From Natronosporangium sp035305625 (GTDB lineage Bacteria > Actinomycetota > Actinomycetes > Mycobacteriales > Micromonosporaceae): DNA of 64,000 nt. The stretch lies in the NCBI GenBank assembly GCA_963809545.1, contig CAWEKD010000007.1, positions 744,001 through 808,000 of the forward strand, written 5' to 3'. Every line of letters begins with the position of its first letter. Positions within the stretch are counted from its first letter, which is position 1. Below, piece after piece: positions 33,813-42,564 of this stretch. The notes under the pieces were generated by a model. The model saw only the letters and a program-made list of their open reading frames with translations. It was not told the origin of the DNA and did no database searches. The position numbers were made by a program, and so were the translations under genes.

Positions 33813-34401
33813 TCAGCCGGCGGAGCGGGAGCGGTAGTGCTCCAGGCAGGCCTGGTAGTCCGGCAGTACCGCGTCGGCCAGTGTGGGCGCGGCCGCGTCC
33901 TTGGCCGACAGGATCGGCTCCGCCACCGGCCACTCGATCCCCAGGGCCGGGTCGAGCGGGTGCACCGCCGGTTCGATCGCCGGCTGATAGGTGGCGGAGC
34001 ACAGGTACGCCACGGTGGCGTCGTCGGTCAGCGCGCAGAAACCGTGCCCTAGCCCTTCCGCCAGGTACACCGCGCGCCGGTCGGTCTCGTCGAGCCGGAC
34101 CGCCTCCCACCGGCCGAAGCGTGGGCGAGCCGCGCCGCAGGTCCACCACCACGTCCAGCACCGCGCCCCGGACGCAGGTGACGTACTTGGCCTGCCCGGG
34201 GGGCACGTCGGTGTAGTGGATGCCCCGAATCACTCCCCGGGTCGACACCGACAGGTTGGCCTGCGCCAGCTCCAGCGGGTGGCCGACCGCCTCGGCCAGC
34301 CGGTCGAACCGGTACCACTCCAGGAAGGTCCCGCGCGGGTCCCGATGCTGGACGGTAGTGATCTCCCAGGCACCGTCGATGCTCAGTGGACGGATCTTCA
34401 C
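33813..34401 (-). pseudogene. rmlC: dTDP-4-dehydrorhamnose 3,5-epimerase RmlC (frameshifted)
   Basis: From the GTG at 34401 the protein reads MKIRPLSIDGAWEITTVQHR, DPRGTFLEWYRFD, GVIRGIHYTDVPPGQAKYVT and VVDLRRGSP. The frame shifts near 34119 and resumes YLAEGLGHGFCALTDDATVA and ending YRSRSAG. Deleting one base at 34119 rejoins the halves as FGRWEAVRLDETD. The catalytic His (GIHYTD) and the Lys/Tyr of the epimerase are present across the two parts. It would convert dTDP-4-keto-6-deoxyglucose to the L-sugar. It is downstream of rmlA by 10 bases. Confidence 0.8.
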
Positions 34402-34411
34402 CGGTCACTCC

Positions 34412-35299
34412 TCATCCGCCGAGCTGCCGGGTCGGCCAGTCCAGCAGCCGCAGCAGGTAGTCGCCGTACCCTGCGCAGCAGCGGCTCGCGCCAGCTGCCG
34501 CAGCGTCCTCGTCGTCGATCAAACCGGCCCGCCAGGCCGCCTCCTCCACACAGCCGATCTTGAAGCCCTGCCGCTCCTCGATCACCCGCACATACTCCGC
34601 CGCGGCCACCAGCGAGTCGAACGTGCCGGTATCCAGCCAGGCGGTGCCCCGGTCCAGCACCTCCACCCGCAGCCGGCCCTGCCGTAGGTAGGCCTCGTTC
34701 ACCGCGGTGATCTCCAGCTCGCCCCGGGCGGACGGCTCGCAGCTCCGCGGCGATCCTCACCACGTCCGCGTCGTAGAAGTACAACCCCGGCACCGCGTAC
34801 CGGGACTTCGGGAACGGCCGGCTTCTCCTCGATGCTGCGCACCACGCCGTCCGGGCCGAACTCCACCACCCCGTACGCCTGCGGGTTCGCCACCGGATAG
34901 GCGAAGATCACTCCGCCGTCCGGCCGGGTGTGCGCCCGCAACTGCCGCCCCAGCCGGGCGCCGTGGAAGATGTTGTCCCCCAGGATCAGCGCCACCGGCT
35001 CCCCCGCCAGGAACTCCTCGGCGATCAGCAGCGCCTGCGCGATCCCGGCCGGCTGCGTGCTGCACCGCGTACGACAGCCGCAGCCCCCACTGACTGCCGT
35101 CCCCCAGCAGCCGCTGGAATTGCGGCTGGTCCTCCGGAGTGGTGATGACCAGGATCTCCGGGATCCCCGCCATCACCAGAGTGGTCAGCGGGTAATAGAT
35201 CATCGGCTTGTCGAAGACCGGCATGAGCTGCTTGGACACCGCCCGGGTAATCGGCCACAGCCGGCTGCCGGTCCCACCGGCCAGCACCACACCACGCAT
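34412..35299 (-). pseudogene. rmlA: Glucose-1-phosphate thymidylyltransferase RmlA (multiple frameshifts)
   Basis: Starting at the ATG at 35299, MRGVVLAGGTGSRLWPITRA and KQLMPVFDKPMIYYPLT are the dTTP- and sugar-binding motifs. Further blocks are found in successive frames: LILGDNIFHGARLGRQL, VVEFGPDGVVRSIEEKP, PGLYFYDADVVRIAAEL and RGTAWLDTGTFDSLVAAAEY. Apparent one-base insertions lie near 35055, 34809 and 34739, and three more near 34505, 34489 and 34472 cancel in frame. Each removal recreates family consensus. If the sequence is right the gene is dead; if these are errors it is a normal RmlA of about 290 residues supplying dTDP-glucose. Confidence 0.8.
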
Positions 35300-35434
35300 C
35301 CGTGGCAGGCTAGCCGCTGTCCCCGCACAGGGGAACTGTCCGGTCGGGCGACAAACCCCACCGACTGGTAGGAGGTGTCCGTCAGGCGACACCAGTAGGC
35401 AGACCGTGGCCTACGCCCCCTACACTGCCGCAGC

Positions 35435-36431
35435 ATGAAGGTCCTGATCACCGGCGGTGCCGGGTTCATCGGCTCGCACTTTGTCCGGTCGCTACTGTCT
35501 GGCGCCTGGCCGGAGCTACCCGTCACCCGGCTCACCGTGTTGGACAAACTCACCTACGCCGGCAACCGGGCCAACCTGGCGCCGGTGGCTGACGATCCCC
35601 GCCTGCAGTTCGTGGTCGGCGACATCTGCGACCCCCAGCTCGTCGACGAACTGACCGCCGGGCAGGATCTGGTAGTCCACTTCGCGGCCGAGTCCCACGT
35701 GGACCGCTCGATCGCCGGGCGCGGCCCCGTTCGTCACCACCAACGTGCTCGGCACCCAGGTACTGCTGGACGCCGCGCTGCGCCACGAAGTGGGGCGGTT
35801 CGTGCACGTCTCCACCGACGAGGTGTACGGCTCGATCGAGACCGGGGCGTGGACCGAAACCCAGCCGCTGGCCCCCCGCTCGCCGTACTCGGCCTCCAAG
35901 GCCGGCTCGGACCTGCTGGCCCTGGCCTACTACACCACCCACGGGCTGCCGGTGGTGGTGACGCGCTGCTCCAACAACTACGGGCCGTACCAGTTCCCGG
36001 AGAAGGTGATCCCGCTGTTCATCACCAACCTGCTGGACGGCCGGCGGGTGCCGCTGTACGGCGACGGCGGCAACGTCCGGGACTGGTTGCATGTGGACGA
36101 CCACTGTGCCGGGATCGCCCTGGTGGCCACCGGTGGCCGGATCGGCGAGGTCTACCACATCGGCGGCGGCACGGAGCTGACCAACCGGGAGCTGACCGAG
36201 CGGCTGCTGGCCGCCTGCGGCGCGGACTGGGACATGGTCGAGTTCGTGCCGGACCGCAAGGGCCACGACCGCCGGTACGCCCTGGACATCTCCAAAATCA
36301 GCACCGAGCTCGGCTACCGTCCCCGGGTCGACTTTGAGGAGGGGCTGGCGGCCACCGTGGCCTGGTACCGGGAGAACCGGTCCTGGTGGGAGCCGCTGCG
36401 GGCCCGAGCGACCCTCCCCACGCCGGCATGA
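35435..36431 (+). pseudogene. rmlB: dTDP-glucose 4,6-dehydratase RmlB (frameshifted)
   Basis: The first frame reads MKVLITGGAGFIGSHFVRSL, LTVLDKLTYAGNRANL and VVHFAAESHVDRSI. It breaks at about 35718. The second frame continues VLGTQVLLDAALRHEVGRFV, VSTDEVYGSIETG and SPYSASKAGSDLLALAYY (catalytic Tyr and Lys), then NNYGPYQFPEKVIPLFI. One extra G within GGG at 35717-35719 accounts for the shift. RmlB forms dTDP-4-keto-6-deoxyglucose. It diverges from rmlA across 135 bases and overlaps rmlD by four bases. Confidence 0.85.
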
Positions 36432-37306
36432 CCCGCTGGCTGGTGACCGGGGCCGGTGGCATGCTCGGTCAGGAGCTGGTGGCGGCGCTGCAGGCCGCGG
36501 GGGAGGTGGTCACCGCCGCCGAACGGGCCACGCTGGACATCACCGATCCGGCGGCGGTGGCGGCGGCGGTCACCGGGCACGACCTGGTGGTCAACACCGC
36601 CGCCTGGACGGATGTGGACGGGGCGGAGGCGGACGAGCCGGCGGCTACCCGGGTGAACGGCGAGGCGGTGGACCTGCTGGCCGCCGCCTGCGCCCGCACC
36701 GACGCCCGGTTGATCCACCTGTCCACCGACTATGTCTTCCCCGGCACCGGGGAGCGCCCGTATCCGGAGAACGCCCCCACCGCCCCGCTCAACGCGTACG
36801 GCCGCAGCAAGCTCGTCGGTGAGCAGGCGGTACGGCGGCGGCTGCCGCACACCGGGTACGTGGTGCGGACCGCCTGGCTGTACGGGGCGCACGGACGTAA
36901 CTTCGTCGCCACCATGCTGCGGCTGGCCGGGCAGCGGGAGACCGTGCAGGTGGTGACCGACCAGATCGGCCAACCGACGTGGACCGGGGCGCTGGCGGCG
37001 CAGCTGGTGGCGCTGGGGCGGGCGGCGGTGGCCGGCCGGGCCCCCGCCGGGATCTACCACGGCACCGCCGGCGGCCAGGCCTCCTGGTACGAGCTGGCCC
37101 GGGCGGTGTTCGCCGGCGCGGGGCTGGATCCGGACCGGGTGCGCCCCACCACCAGCGCCCAGTTTCCGCGCCCGGCCCGCCGCCCGGCGTACAGCGTGCT
37201 CGGACACGACCGGTGGCGGGCCGCCGGAGTACCGGTGCAGCCGCACTGGCGCGATCAGCTGGCGCAGGCGTTGCCGGGGCTGCTGGCCACCACCGTCCCG
37301 GCGTGA
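36428..37306 (+). CDS. rmlD: dTDP-4-dehydrorhamnose reductase RmlD
   Basis: 292 residues, intact. The nucleotide-binding motif is GAGGMLGQELVAAL, VVNTAAWTDVDGAEAD is the family core, STDYVFPGTGERPYPE follows, and the catalytic Tyr/Lys lie in NAYGRSKLVGEQAV. It reduces the keto-sugar to dTDP-L-rhamnose. Its start overlaps the rmlB stop (ATGA). That rmlD is intact while its three partners are broken argues against decay of the whole pathway and for local sequence errors. Confidence 0.9.
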   Translation: MTRWLVTGAGGMLGQELVAALQAAGEVVTAAERATLDITDPAAVAAAVTGHDLVVNTAAWTDVDGAEADEPAATRVNGEAVDLLAAACARTDARLIHLSTDYVFPGTGERPYPENAPTAPLNAYGRSKLVGEQAVRRRLPHTGYVVRTAWLYGAHGRNFVATMLRLAGQRETVQVVTDQIGQPTWTGALAAQLVALGRAAVAGRAPAGIYHGTAGGQASWYELARAVFAGAGLDPDRVRPTTSAQFPRPARRPAYSVLGHDRWRAAGVPVQPHWRDQLAQALPGLLATTVPA

Positions 37307-37349
37307 CCGTCCCGCCGCCGTGGCGGATGGATCCGGCAGACTGGCCGGC

Positions 37350-38069
37350 ATGACCAACGCACGCACGGCGACCCGTACCACGATCATCACCGGGGTGTCC
37401 CGCGGGCTGGGGGCGGCCCTGTTCGACCGGTTGCACACCGCCGGTGACCGGCTGGTCGGGCTCGGCCGCCGGTTCACCGACCGGCAGCGGGAGCTGGCCT
37501 CGACCGCCCCCGAGCGGGTGCGGCTGCGGGAGGCGGATCTCACCCGGCCGGCCACCCTGCCGGACGCGGACGAGCTGGCCGGCTGGGTGACCGACACCGA
37601 CCACGCGGTGCTGATCCACAATGCGGCGGTGGTGGAGCCGATCGGGGCGGTCGGCACCCTGTCCTCCGCCCGGCTGGCGGAGGCGGTGACGGTGAACCTG
37701 GCCGCGCCGATGCTGCTGACCAACACGTTCCTGGCGGCGGTGCCGGCGCAGACGCGGGTCACGATCCTGTTCATCTCCTCCGGCGCCGCCCATCGGATCA
37801 TCGACGGCTGGTCGGCCTACTGCGCCACCAAGCGGGGCGGCGAGGCGTTCTTCGAGGCGGTGGCGGCGCAACTGGCCGACCGGCCCGGCGCTCGGGTGGT
37901 CAATGTCAACCCGGGGGTGATGGACACCGACATGCAGGCGGTGATCCGGGAGGTGGCCCGCAGCGGCGCCTGGTTCCCGGACCGGGACCGCTACCTCGGG
38001 CTCCACGAGCGGGGGGAGCTGCCCCACCCGGGCCAGGTAGCGGAGCGGATCATCGCCGAGCACTTGTGA
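37350..38069 (+). CDS. Short-chain dehydrogenase/reductase, sepiapterin/benzil reductase-like
   Basis: 239 residues. TIITGVSRGLGAALFDRL is the TGxxxGxG coenzyme motif, HNAAVVEPIG the NAG-like element, ISSGAAHRIIDG carries the catalytic Ser and YCATKRGGEAFFEA the Tyr/Lys pair. NVNPGVMDTDMQAVIRE matches the sepiapterin/benzil reductase subgroup. Substrate unknown. It lies alone between rmlD and the aldehyde dehydrogenase. Confidence 0.8.
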   Translation: MTNARTATRTTIITGVSRGLGAALFDRLHTAGDRLVGLGRRFTDRQRELASTAPERVRLREADLTRPATLPDADELAGWVTDTDHAVLIHNAAVVEPIGAVGTLSSARLAEAVTVNLAAPMLLTNTFLAAVPAQTRVTILFISSGAAHRIIDGWSAYCATKRGGEAFFEAVAAQLADRPGARVVNVNPGVMDTDMQAVIREVARSGAWFPDRDRYLGLHERGELPHPGQVAERIIAEHL

Positions 38070-38123
38070 ACGCCGACCTTCCGGCGGGGTGAAACCCCGG
38101 TTACCCGGCAGTAGGCTGCAGGT

Positions 38124-39605
38124 GTGGCTCCCCTCGTCTCCACCGATCCGGTCACCGGCGCGGAGCTGGCCCGGTTCGACATCGCCGACCCCGAGGTGGT
38201 CGCCGCGGCGGTGACCGCGGCCCGCGCTGCCGGCCAGTGGTGGGATCAGCTCGGATTCCGGCACCGGCGCGCCCGACTGCTGGCCTGGCGGTCGCTGCTG
38301 ACGCGACGGCTGACCGAGTTGGCGGAGCTGGTGAGCGCCGAGACCGGCAAGCCGAGGGCGGAGGCGGTGGTGGAGGTGGCGGCCGCCATCGGGGACCTGG
38401 ACTGGGCCGCCCGCCACGCCCGCCGGGTGCTGCGGCCACGCCGGGTGCGCCGGGTGTTGCCGGTGGCGGAGGCCGCCGCCCATCTGGCCTACCGCCCGTA
38501 CGGGGTGGTGGGGGTGATCGGGCCGTGGAACTATCCGGTGCTGACGCCGATGTCCTCGATCGGCTACGCGCTGGCCGCCGGCAACGCGGTGGTGCACAAG
38601 CCGAGCGAACTCACCCCGGCGGTGGGGCAGTGGCTGGCGGACAGCTTCGCCGAGGTGGTGCCGGAGCAGCCGGTGTTCTCGGTGGTGCACGGCCCCGGGG
38701 AGGTCGGGGCGGCGCTGTGCCGGTCCGGGGTGGACAAGGTGTCGTTCACCGGCTCCACCGCTACCGCCCGCCAGGTCATGGCCGCGTGTGCCGAGCGGCT
38801 GGTGCCGGTGGTGCTGGAGGCCGGGGGCAAGGACGCGATGCTGGTGGCCGCCGACGCCGATCTGGCCGCCGCGGCCGAGGCGTGCGTGTGGGGGGCGTTC
38901 ACCAACGCCGGACAGACCTGCGTGGGCATCGAGCGGGTGTACGTGGCGGCCGAGGTCTACCCACAGTTTCTGGACGAGGTGGTGGCCCGGGCGCGGCGGC
39001 TGGTGGTCGGGGGGCCGGACCGGGACCTGGGGCCGGTCCTGGTACCCGCCCAGGTGGAGGTGATCCGCGCCCAGATCGCCGACGCGCTGGCGCGGGGGGC
39101 GACCGCGGTGCTCGGTGGGGTGGACGCGGTCGAGCCACCGTACGTGCGCCCGACGGTGTTGGTGGACGTCCCGCCGGACGCGACGGTGCTGCGGCAGGAG
39201 ACGTTCGGTCCGGTGCTGGTGGTCACCCCGGTGTCCGACATGGACGAAGCGGTCCGGCTGGCCAACGATTCCCGGTACGGGCTGGGCGGGGCGGTCTGGG
39301 GCCGGCGGCGGGCAGCGGTGGCGCTGGCCCGGCGGCTGCGCGTCGGGATGGTGGCGGTCAACGACGCGCTCTCGTTCGCCGGGATGAGCTCGCTGCCGTG
39401 GGGCGGGGTGGGCGACTCCGGGATCGGCCGACTGCGCGGCGACCACGGGCTGCGGGAGTTCGCCCAGCCGGTGTCGCTGGTGGTGCGCCAGGTCCGCTCC
39501 CCTCTGCCCAGCCGCACCTTCGACCGCACCGACCGGGATGTCCGCCGGATCGTGGCCTTCTACCGGTTCCGCTACGGTCGCCGCCCCGGTCGCCGAGGCG
39601 GCTAG
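38124..39605 (+). CDS. Aldehyde dehydrogenase family protein
   Basis: 493 residues from GTG at 38124. The NAD-binding VIGPWNYPVLTPMSSIGYAL, the catalytic Glu in VVLEAGGKDAMLVAADADLA and the nucleophile Cys in NAGQTCVGIERVYV are intact. FGPVLVVTPVSDMDEAVRLA is the usual C-terminal signature. The substrate cannot be told; succinate-semialdehyde-like enzymes share the pattern. Its stop overlaps the convergent nucS gene by four bases. Confidence 0.85.
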   Translation: MAPLVSTDPVTGAELARFDIADPEVVAAAVTAARAAGQWWDQLGFRHRRARLLAWRSLLTRRLTELAELVSAETGKPRAEAVVEVAAAIGDLDWAARHARRVLRPRRVRRVLPVAEAAAHLAYRPYGVVGVIGPWNYPVLTPMSSIGYALAAGNAVVHKPSELTPAVGQWLADSFAEVVPEQPVFSVVHGPGEVGAALCRSGVDKVSFTGSTATARQVMAACAERLVPVVLEAGGKDAMLVAADADLAAAAEACVWGAFTNAGQTCVGIERVYVAAEVYPQFLDEVVARARRLVVGGPDRDLGPVLVPAQVEVIRAQIADALARGATAVLGGVDAVEPPYVRPTVLVDVPPDATVLRQETFGPVLVVTPVSDMDEAVRLANDSRYGLGGAVWGRRRAAVALARRLRVGMVAVNDALSFAGMSSLPWGGVGDSGIGRLRGDHGLREFAQPVSLVVRQVRSPLPSRTFDRTDRDVRRIVAFYRFRYGRRPGRRGG

Positions 39606-40261
39606 AACAGACGGTCTTCGTCGGGTTCGATGCCGCGCAGCGCGTCGTAGTCGAGCCAAACGCAGCGGATGCCCCGATCCTCGGCCAGCACCCGGGCCTG
39701 CGGCTTGATCTCCTGCGCGGCGAAGATCCCGGCCACCGGCGCCAGCAGCGGGTCACGGTTCAACAACTCGAGGTAACGGGTCAGCTGCTCCACCCCGTCG
39801 ATCTCGCCCCGCCGTTTGACCTCCACCGCCACGGTGGCGCCGTCGGCGTCCCGACACAACAGATCCACCGGCCCGATCGCGGTGGGGTACTCCCGCCGGA
39901 TCAGGGTGAACCCTTCCCCCAACGCGGTCGGGTTGGCGGCCAGCAGCTCCTGGAGGTGCGCCTCCACCCCGTCCTTGCGCAGCCCAGGGTCGACCCCCAG
40001 CTCGTACGTGTGGTCTGCCAGCACCTCTTCCAAGGTGATCCGCAGCTGCTCACCGGCTTTGTTGACCACCCGCCACACCCCGGGTGACTCCTCGATCCGG
40101 CAGGGCGGACTCATCCAGTTCAGTGGCTTGTAGGCACGGTCGTCCGCGTGGATGGACACTGAACCGTCCGCTTTGACCATCACCAGCCGCACCGCCGAAG
40201 GCAGATGCGCCGACAACCGGCCCACATAGTCCACTGAGCATCGAGCGATCACCAGCCGCAC
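39602..40261 (-). CDS. nucS: Mismatch-specific endonuclease NucS
   Basis: 219 residues. The N-terminal beta domain runs from VIARCSVDYVGRLSAHLP to SPPCRIEESPGVWRVVNKAG. The C-terminal nuclease domain has GPVDLLCRDADGATVAVEVKRRGEIDGVEQ, shown here in parts: IGPVDLLCRDADGATVA holds the catalytic Asp, and VEVKRRGEIDGVEQLTRYL the ExK and QxxxY motifs. LVMVKADGSVSIHADDRAYK is also typical. NucS replaces MutSL mismatch repair in actinobacteria. The GTG start at 40261 is the standard one. Confidence 0.95.
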   Translation of the reverse strand: MRLVIARCSVDYVGRLSAHLPSAVRLVMVKADGSVSIHADDRAYKPLNWMSPPCRIEESPGVWRVVNKAGEQLRITLEEVLADHTYELGVDPGLRKDGVEAHLQELLAANPTALGEGFTLIRREYPTAIGPVDLLCRDADGATVAVEVKRRGEIDGVEQLTRYLELLNRDPLLAPVAGIFAAQEIKPQARVLAEDRGIRCVWLDYDALRGIEPDEDRLF

Positions 40262-40287
40262 AGCAGGAAACCTTACGCGATGCCAGG

Positions 40288-40896
40288 ATGGGAAGCGTGC
40301 TGGAACTGCTGACCGGGCTGGGCCTGTCCGCCTCCGCCGGCCTGAACGCCTGGATCCCGCTGCTGGTGGTGGGTCTCCTGGCCCGATTCACCCCGGTGCT
40401 GACCCTGCCGTCCGGATGGGAATGGCTCAGCAACGAGTGGGTGCTGGGGATCATCGCGGCGCTGCTGGTGGTGGAGCTGGTCGCGGACAAGGTACCGGTG
40501 CTCGACAGCGCCAATGACGTCCTGCAGACCGTCATCCGCCCCTCGTCCGGTGGACTGGTGTTCGGCGCCGGTGTCTCCGCGGAGACCCTCACGGTCAGCG
40601 ATCCCGCCACGCTGTTCCACGACCACTCCTGGGTGCCGATCGCGATCGGGGTGGTGATCGCGCTGGTCGTGCACCTCATCAAGTCCGGGGTACGGGTGGC
40701 GCTGAACTCGGTCAGCCTGGGCCTGAGCGCGCCGCTCCTGAGCGTGACCGAGGACGCCACCAGCGCCGTCATGTCCCTGCTCGCGATCCTGTTGCCGGTG
40801 CTGGTGGTCGTCCTCCTGCTCGGTCTGAGCTGGGGAGTGTGGCGCCTGCTCCGGCGGGTCCGACGCCGGCGCGCAGCCCGGTACCAGCCCGGCTGA
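40288..40896 (+). CDS. DUF4126-domain membrane protein
   Basis: This 202-residue hydrophobic protein starts MGSVLELLTGLGLSASAGLN and continues AWIPLLVVGLLARFTPVL. It has about five membrane segments, including ALLVVELVADKVPVLD and a C-terminal helix followed by the basic end RRVRRRRAARYQPG. The SASAGLNAWIPLL start is the DUF4126 signature. Function unknown. It diverges from nucS across 26 bases. Confidence 0.8.
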   Translation: MGSVLELLTGLGLSASAGLNAWIPLLVVGLLARFTPVLTLPSGWEWLSNEWVLGIIAALLVVELVADKVPVLDSANDVLQTVIRPSSGGLVFGAGVSAETLTVSDPATLFHDHSWVPIAIGVVIALVVHLIKSGVRVALNSVSLGLSAPLLSVTEDATSAVMSLLAILLPVLVVVLLLGLSWGVWRLLRRVRRRRAARYQPG

Positions 40897-40905
40897 GCAA
40901 ACAAA

Positions 40906-40934
40906 AGAGGCAGACACCTTCCGTGCCTGCCTCT
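40906..40934. terminator. Terminator between convergent genes at 40.9 kb
   Basis: AGAGGCAGACAC and GTGCCTGCCTCT form a 12-position stem with one mismatch around CTTCC. On the minus strand it is followed by TTTTGTTTG, a good U-tract for the 40969-41316 gene. Confidence 0.8.
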
Positions 40935-40968
40935 CGAATGACGTGGGCTGCTATCGCGCGCCCAGTGG

Positions 40969-41316
40969 TCAGCTCGTCGCTGTCATGAGCGCGATGCCGG
41001 CGATCGCGTTAAGGATGCCGATCACGGCCCCGATGGCACCGCAGATGATCCCGGCCAGGGCCATGCCGCGGTTGTTGGCCTCACCCGCGTTGACCTTCTT
41101 GAGGCCGAGTACGCCCAGCACGATGGCGACCGCGCCGCCGATCACGCCGAGGAAGGCCAGGCAGAGACCGAGGACGATGGACGCGATCCCGGTGATCATC
41201 CCGGCCAGGCCGAGGCCGTTCTGCTGGCCCTGATTCGGCACCCCGCCCGGGGGTGGCGGAGGGGCGGGCTGGAAGCCCTGCGGGTTGTTCTCCTCCGGAG
41301 AAGTACCTGGCTGCAT
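40969..41316 (-). CDS. DUF4190-domain small membrane protein
   Basis: 115 residues. A Pro/Gly-rich N-terminus (FQPAPPPPPGGVPN) precedes two membrane helices: GLAGMITGIASIVLGLCLAF, then LGVIGGAVAIVLGVLGLKKV. A third helix, AGIICGAIGAVIGILNAIAG, follows the conserved NRGMALAG. This is the DUF4190 layout. Function unknown; probably an envelope component. Confidence 0.8.
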   Translation of the reverse strand: MQPGTSPEENNPQGFQPAPPPPPGGVPNQGQQNGLGLAGMITGIASIVLGLCLAFLGVIGGAVAIVLGVLGLKKVNAGEANNRGMALAGIICGAIGAVIGILNAIAGIALMTATS

Positions 41317-41449
41317 GGTTCTCCTTGTGTCAGTACATCAGGGGCTGTCGGACCACCGGGGCAGCCGGGGCAGCTCCTGGAGGTCCGGTCCTTGATCGTC
41401 CCACATTTGCGCTACCGGCGCTGACCCGCAGCGTACCGTTCTCAGTGGC

Positions 41450-41486
41450 ATCATGACGTCATTACGCGTCATACTGACGTCATGAT
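41450..41486. repeat. Inverted repeat built on TGACGTCA
   Basis: ATCATGACGTCA (41450-41461) and its exact complement TGACGTCATGAT (41475-41486) flank a 13-base spacer that itself contains GCGTCAT. Each arm includes the 8-base palindrome TGACGTCA. It resembles a double operator rather than a terminator. Confidence 0.6.
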
Positions 41487-41531
41487 GACGCTATACCACT
41501 TCAAGATCCTCAGCGGGCGAACCCAACAGGA

Positions 41532-41546
41532 GCGTCACAGTGACGC
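41532..41546. repeat. Palindrome GCGTCAC-A-GTGACGC
   Basis: A perfect 7+1+7 inverted repeat sharing the GTCA/TGAC core of the larger repeat 50 bases upstream. A third palindrome, CGTTCATGAACG, lies at 41633-41644, about 45 bases before the gene start at 41690. Confidence 0.55.
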
Positions 41547-41689
41547 CGTGGCTATCGACTCCAGCGACAGCTCCGGCACCATCAGCGGCGGCGCCCCACG
41601 GCGACCGACACCGTTCCCACTGCCTAAACGACCGTTCATGAACGACGGTAGGGTGCTACCGGAGCACGTGGACGGATCGAGGAGGACAC

Positions 41690-42541
41690 ATGGCGGGCAC
41701 ACTCGCGGTCATCGGAGCGGGGTTGATGGGCTCGGGCATCGCCCAGGTCGCCGCCCAAGCCGGATGGACGGTCATCCTGCGCGACCTGGATGATGCCGCC
41801 ACCCGGCGCGGGCTGGACGCGATCCGCACCTCGTTGGAGAAGTTCGCCGCCAAGGGGAAGCTGCCCGCGGACCAGGTGGAGGCCACCCTGGCCCGGATCA
41901 CCCCCACCACGGAGCTGGATGCGGCCGCCGACGCCGATCTGGTGGTGGAGGCGGTGTTCGAACAGCTCGACGTCAAGCAGGAGGTGTTCCGGGAGCTGGA
42001 CCGCATCTGTCGACCGGAAACGGTGCTCGCCACCAACACCAGCGCCATCCCGATCACCCAGATCGCGGCCGCCACCACCCGCCCGGAGTCGGTCGTGGGC
42101 ACACACTTCTTCTCGCCCGTGCCGATGATGAAACTGTGCGAGCTGGTCCGGGGGTTGAAGACCAGTGACCAGACCCTGGCCACCGCGCGGGCATTCGCCG
42201 AAGGAGTGGGCAAGACCTGCGTGGTGGTCAACCGGGACGTGGCCGGCTTCGCCACCACCCGTCTGATCACCGCGTTGGTGGTAGAGGCGGTCAAGCTGGT
42301 CGAGTCCGGGGTGATCTCCGCGGAGGATCTGGACACCGCGTGCAGGCTCGGGTTCGGCCACGCCATGGGGCCGCTGGCCACCGCCGACCTGACCGGGGTG
42401 GACATTCTGCTGCACGCCGCGCGCAACATCTGGACCGACACCGGCGACCCGAAGTTCTTCCCGCCGGAGCTGATGCAGCGGATGGTGGCCGCCGGCGAGC
42501 TGGGGCGCAAGAGCGGGCGCGGCTTCTACTCGTACGACTGA
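41690..42541 (+). CDS. fadB2: 3-Hydroxybutyryl-CoA dehydrogenase
   Basis: 283 residues. The NAD motif is VIGAGLMGSGIAQVAAQAGW, VVEAVFEQLDVKQEVFREL is conserved, and the catalytic His lies in VVGTHFFSPVPMMKLCELV with the Glu and Asn elements nearby (ETVLATNTSAIPI). The helical C-terminal domain includes DVAGFATTRLITALVVEAVK. It oxidises 3-hydroxybutyryl-CoA or, running in reverse, reduces acetoacetyl-CoA. AGGAGG precedes the ATG at 41690. The upstream palindromes suggest a dedicated regulator. A functional partner could be the thiolase at 9985. Confidence 0.9.
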   Translation: MAGTLAVIGAGLMGSGIAQVAAQAGWTVILRDLDDAATRRGLDAIRTSLEKFAAKGKLPADQVEATLARITPTTELDAAADADLVVEAVFEQLDVKQEVFRELDRICRPETVLATNTSAIPITQIAAATTRPESVVGTHFFSPVPMMKLCELVRGLKTSDQTLATARAFAEGVGKTCVVVNRDVAGFATTRLITALVVEAVKLVESGVISAEDLDTACRLGFGHAMGPLATADLTGVDILLHAARNIWTDTGDPKFFPPELMQRMVAAGELGRKSGRGFYSYD

Positions 42542-42564
42542 CCCACGGTGCCCGGTGGGGCGGG

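Larger units (their letters stand above)
41317..41689. other. Intergenic region rich in TGACGTCA-type palindromes
   Basis: This 373-base gap precedes the hydroxybutyryl-CoA dehydrogenase gene. It holds three inverted repeats in about 200 bases, listed separately, and no convincing gene. The short frame at 41482-41793 overlaps the real gene and has no recognisable composition. Confidence 0.6.

Noticed and set aside
32559..36431. Programmed ribosomal frameshifting as the reason for split rml and glycosyltransferase frames
   Set aside because: No slippery heptamers or downstream pseudoknots are evident, breaks are numerous and scattered, and the families are not known to use recoding.
36789..39659. 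A 956-codon open frame on the minus strand, and similar very long antisense frames at 12273-14381 and 56295-58241
   Set aside because: They lie opposite well recognised genes (rmlD, SDR, aldehyde dehydrogenase; DivIVA proteins; GGDEF/PrmC). Their products are Arg/Gly/Pro/His-rich with no domain, as expected for antisense frames in high-GC coding DNA.
41482..41793. Short plus-strand frame starting inside the palindrome cluster before fadB2
   Set aside because: It overlaps the start of the dehydrogenase in another frame and lacks a ribosome binding site or recognisable composition.
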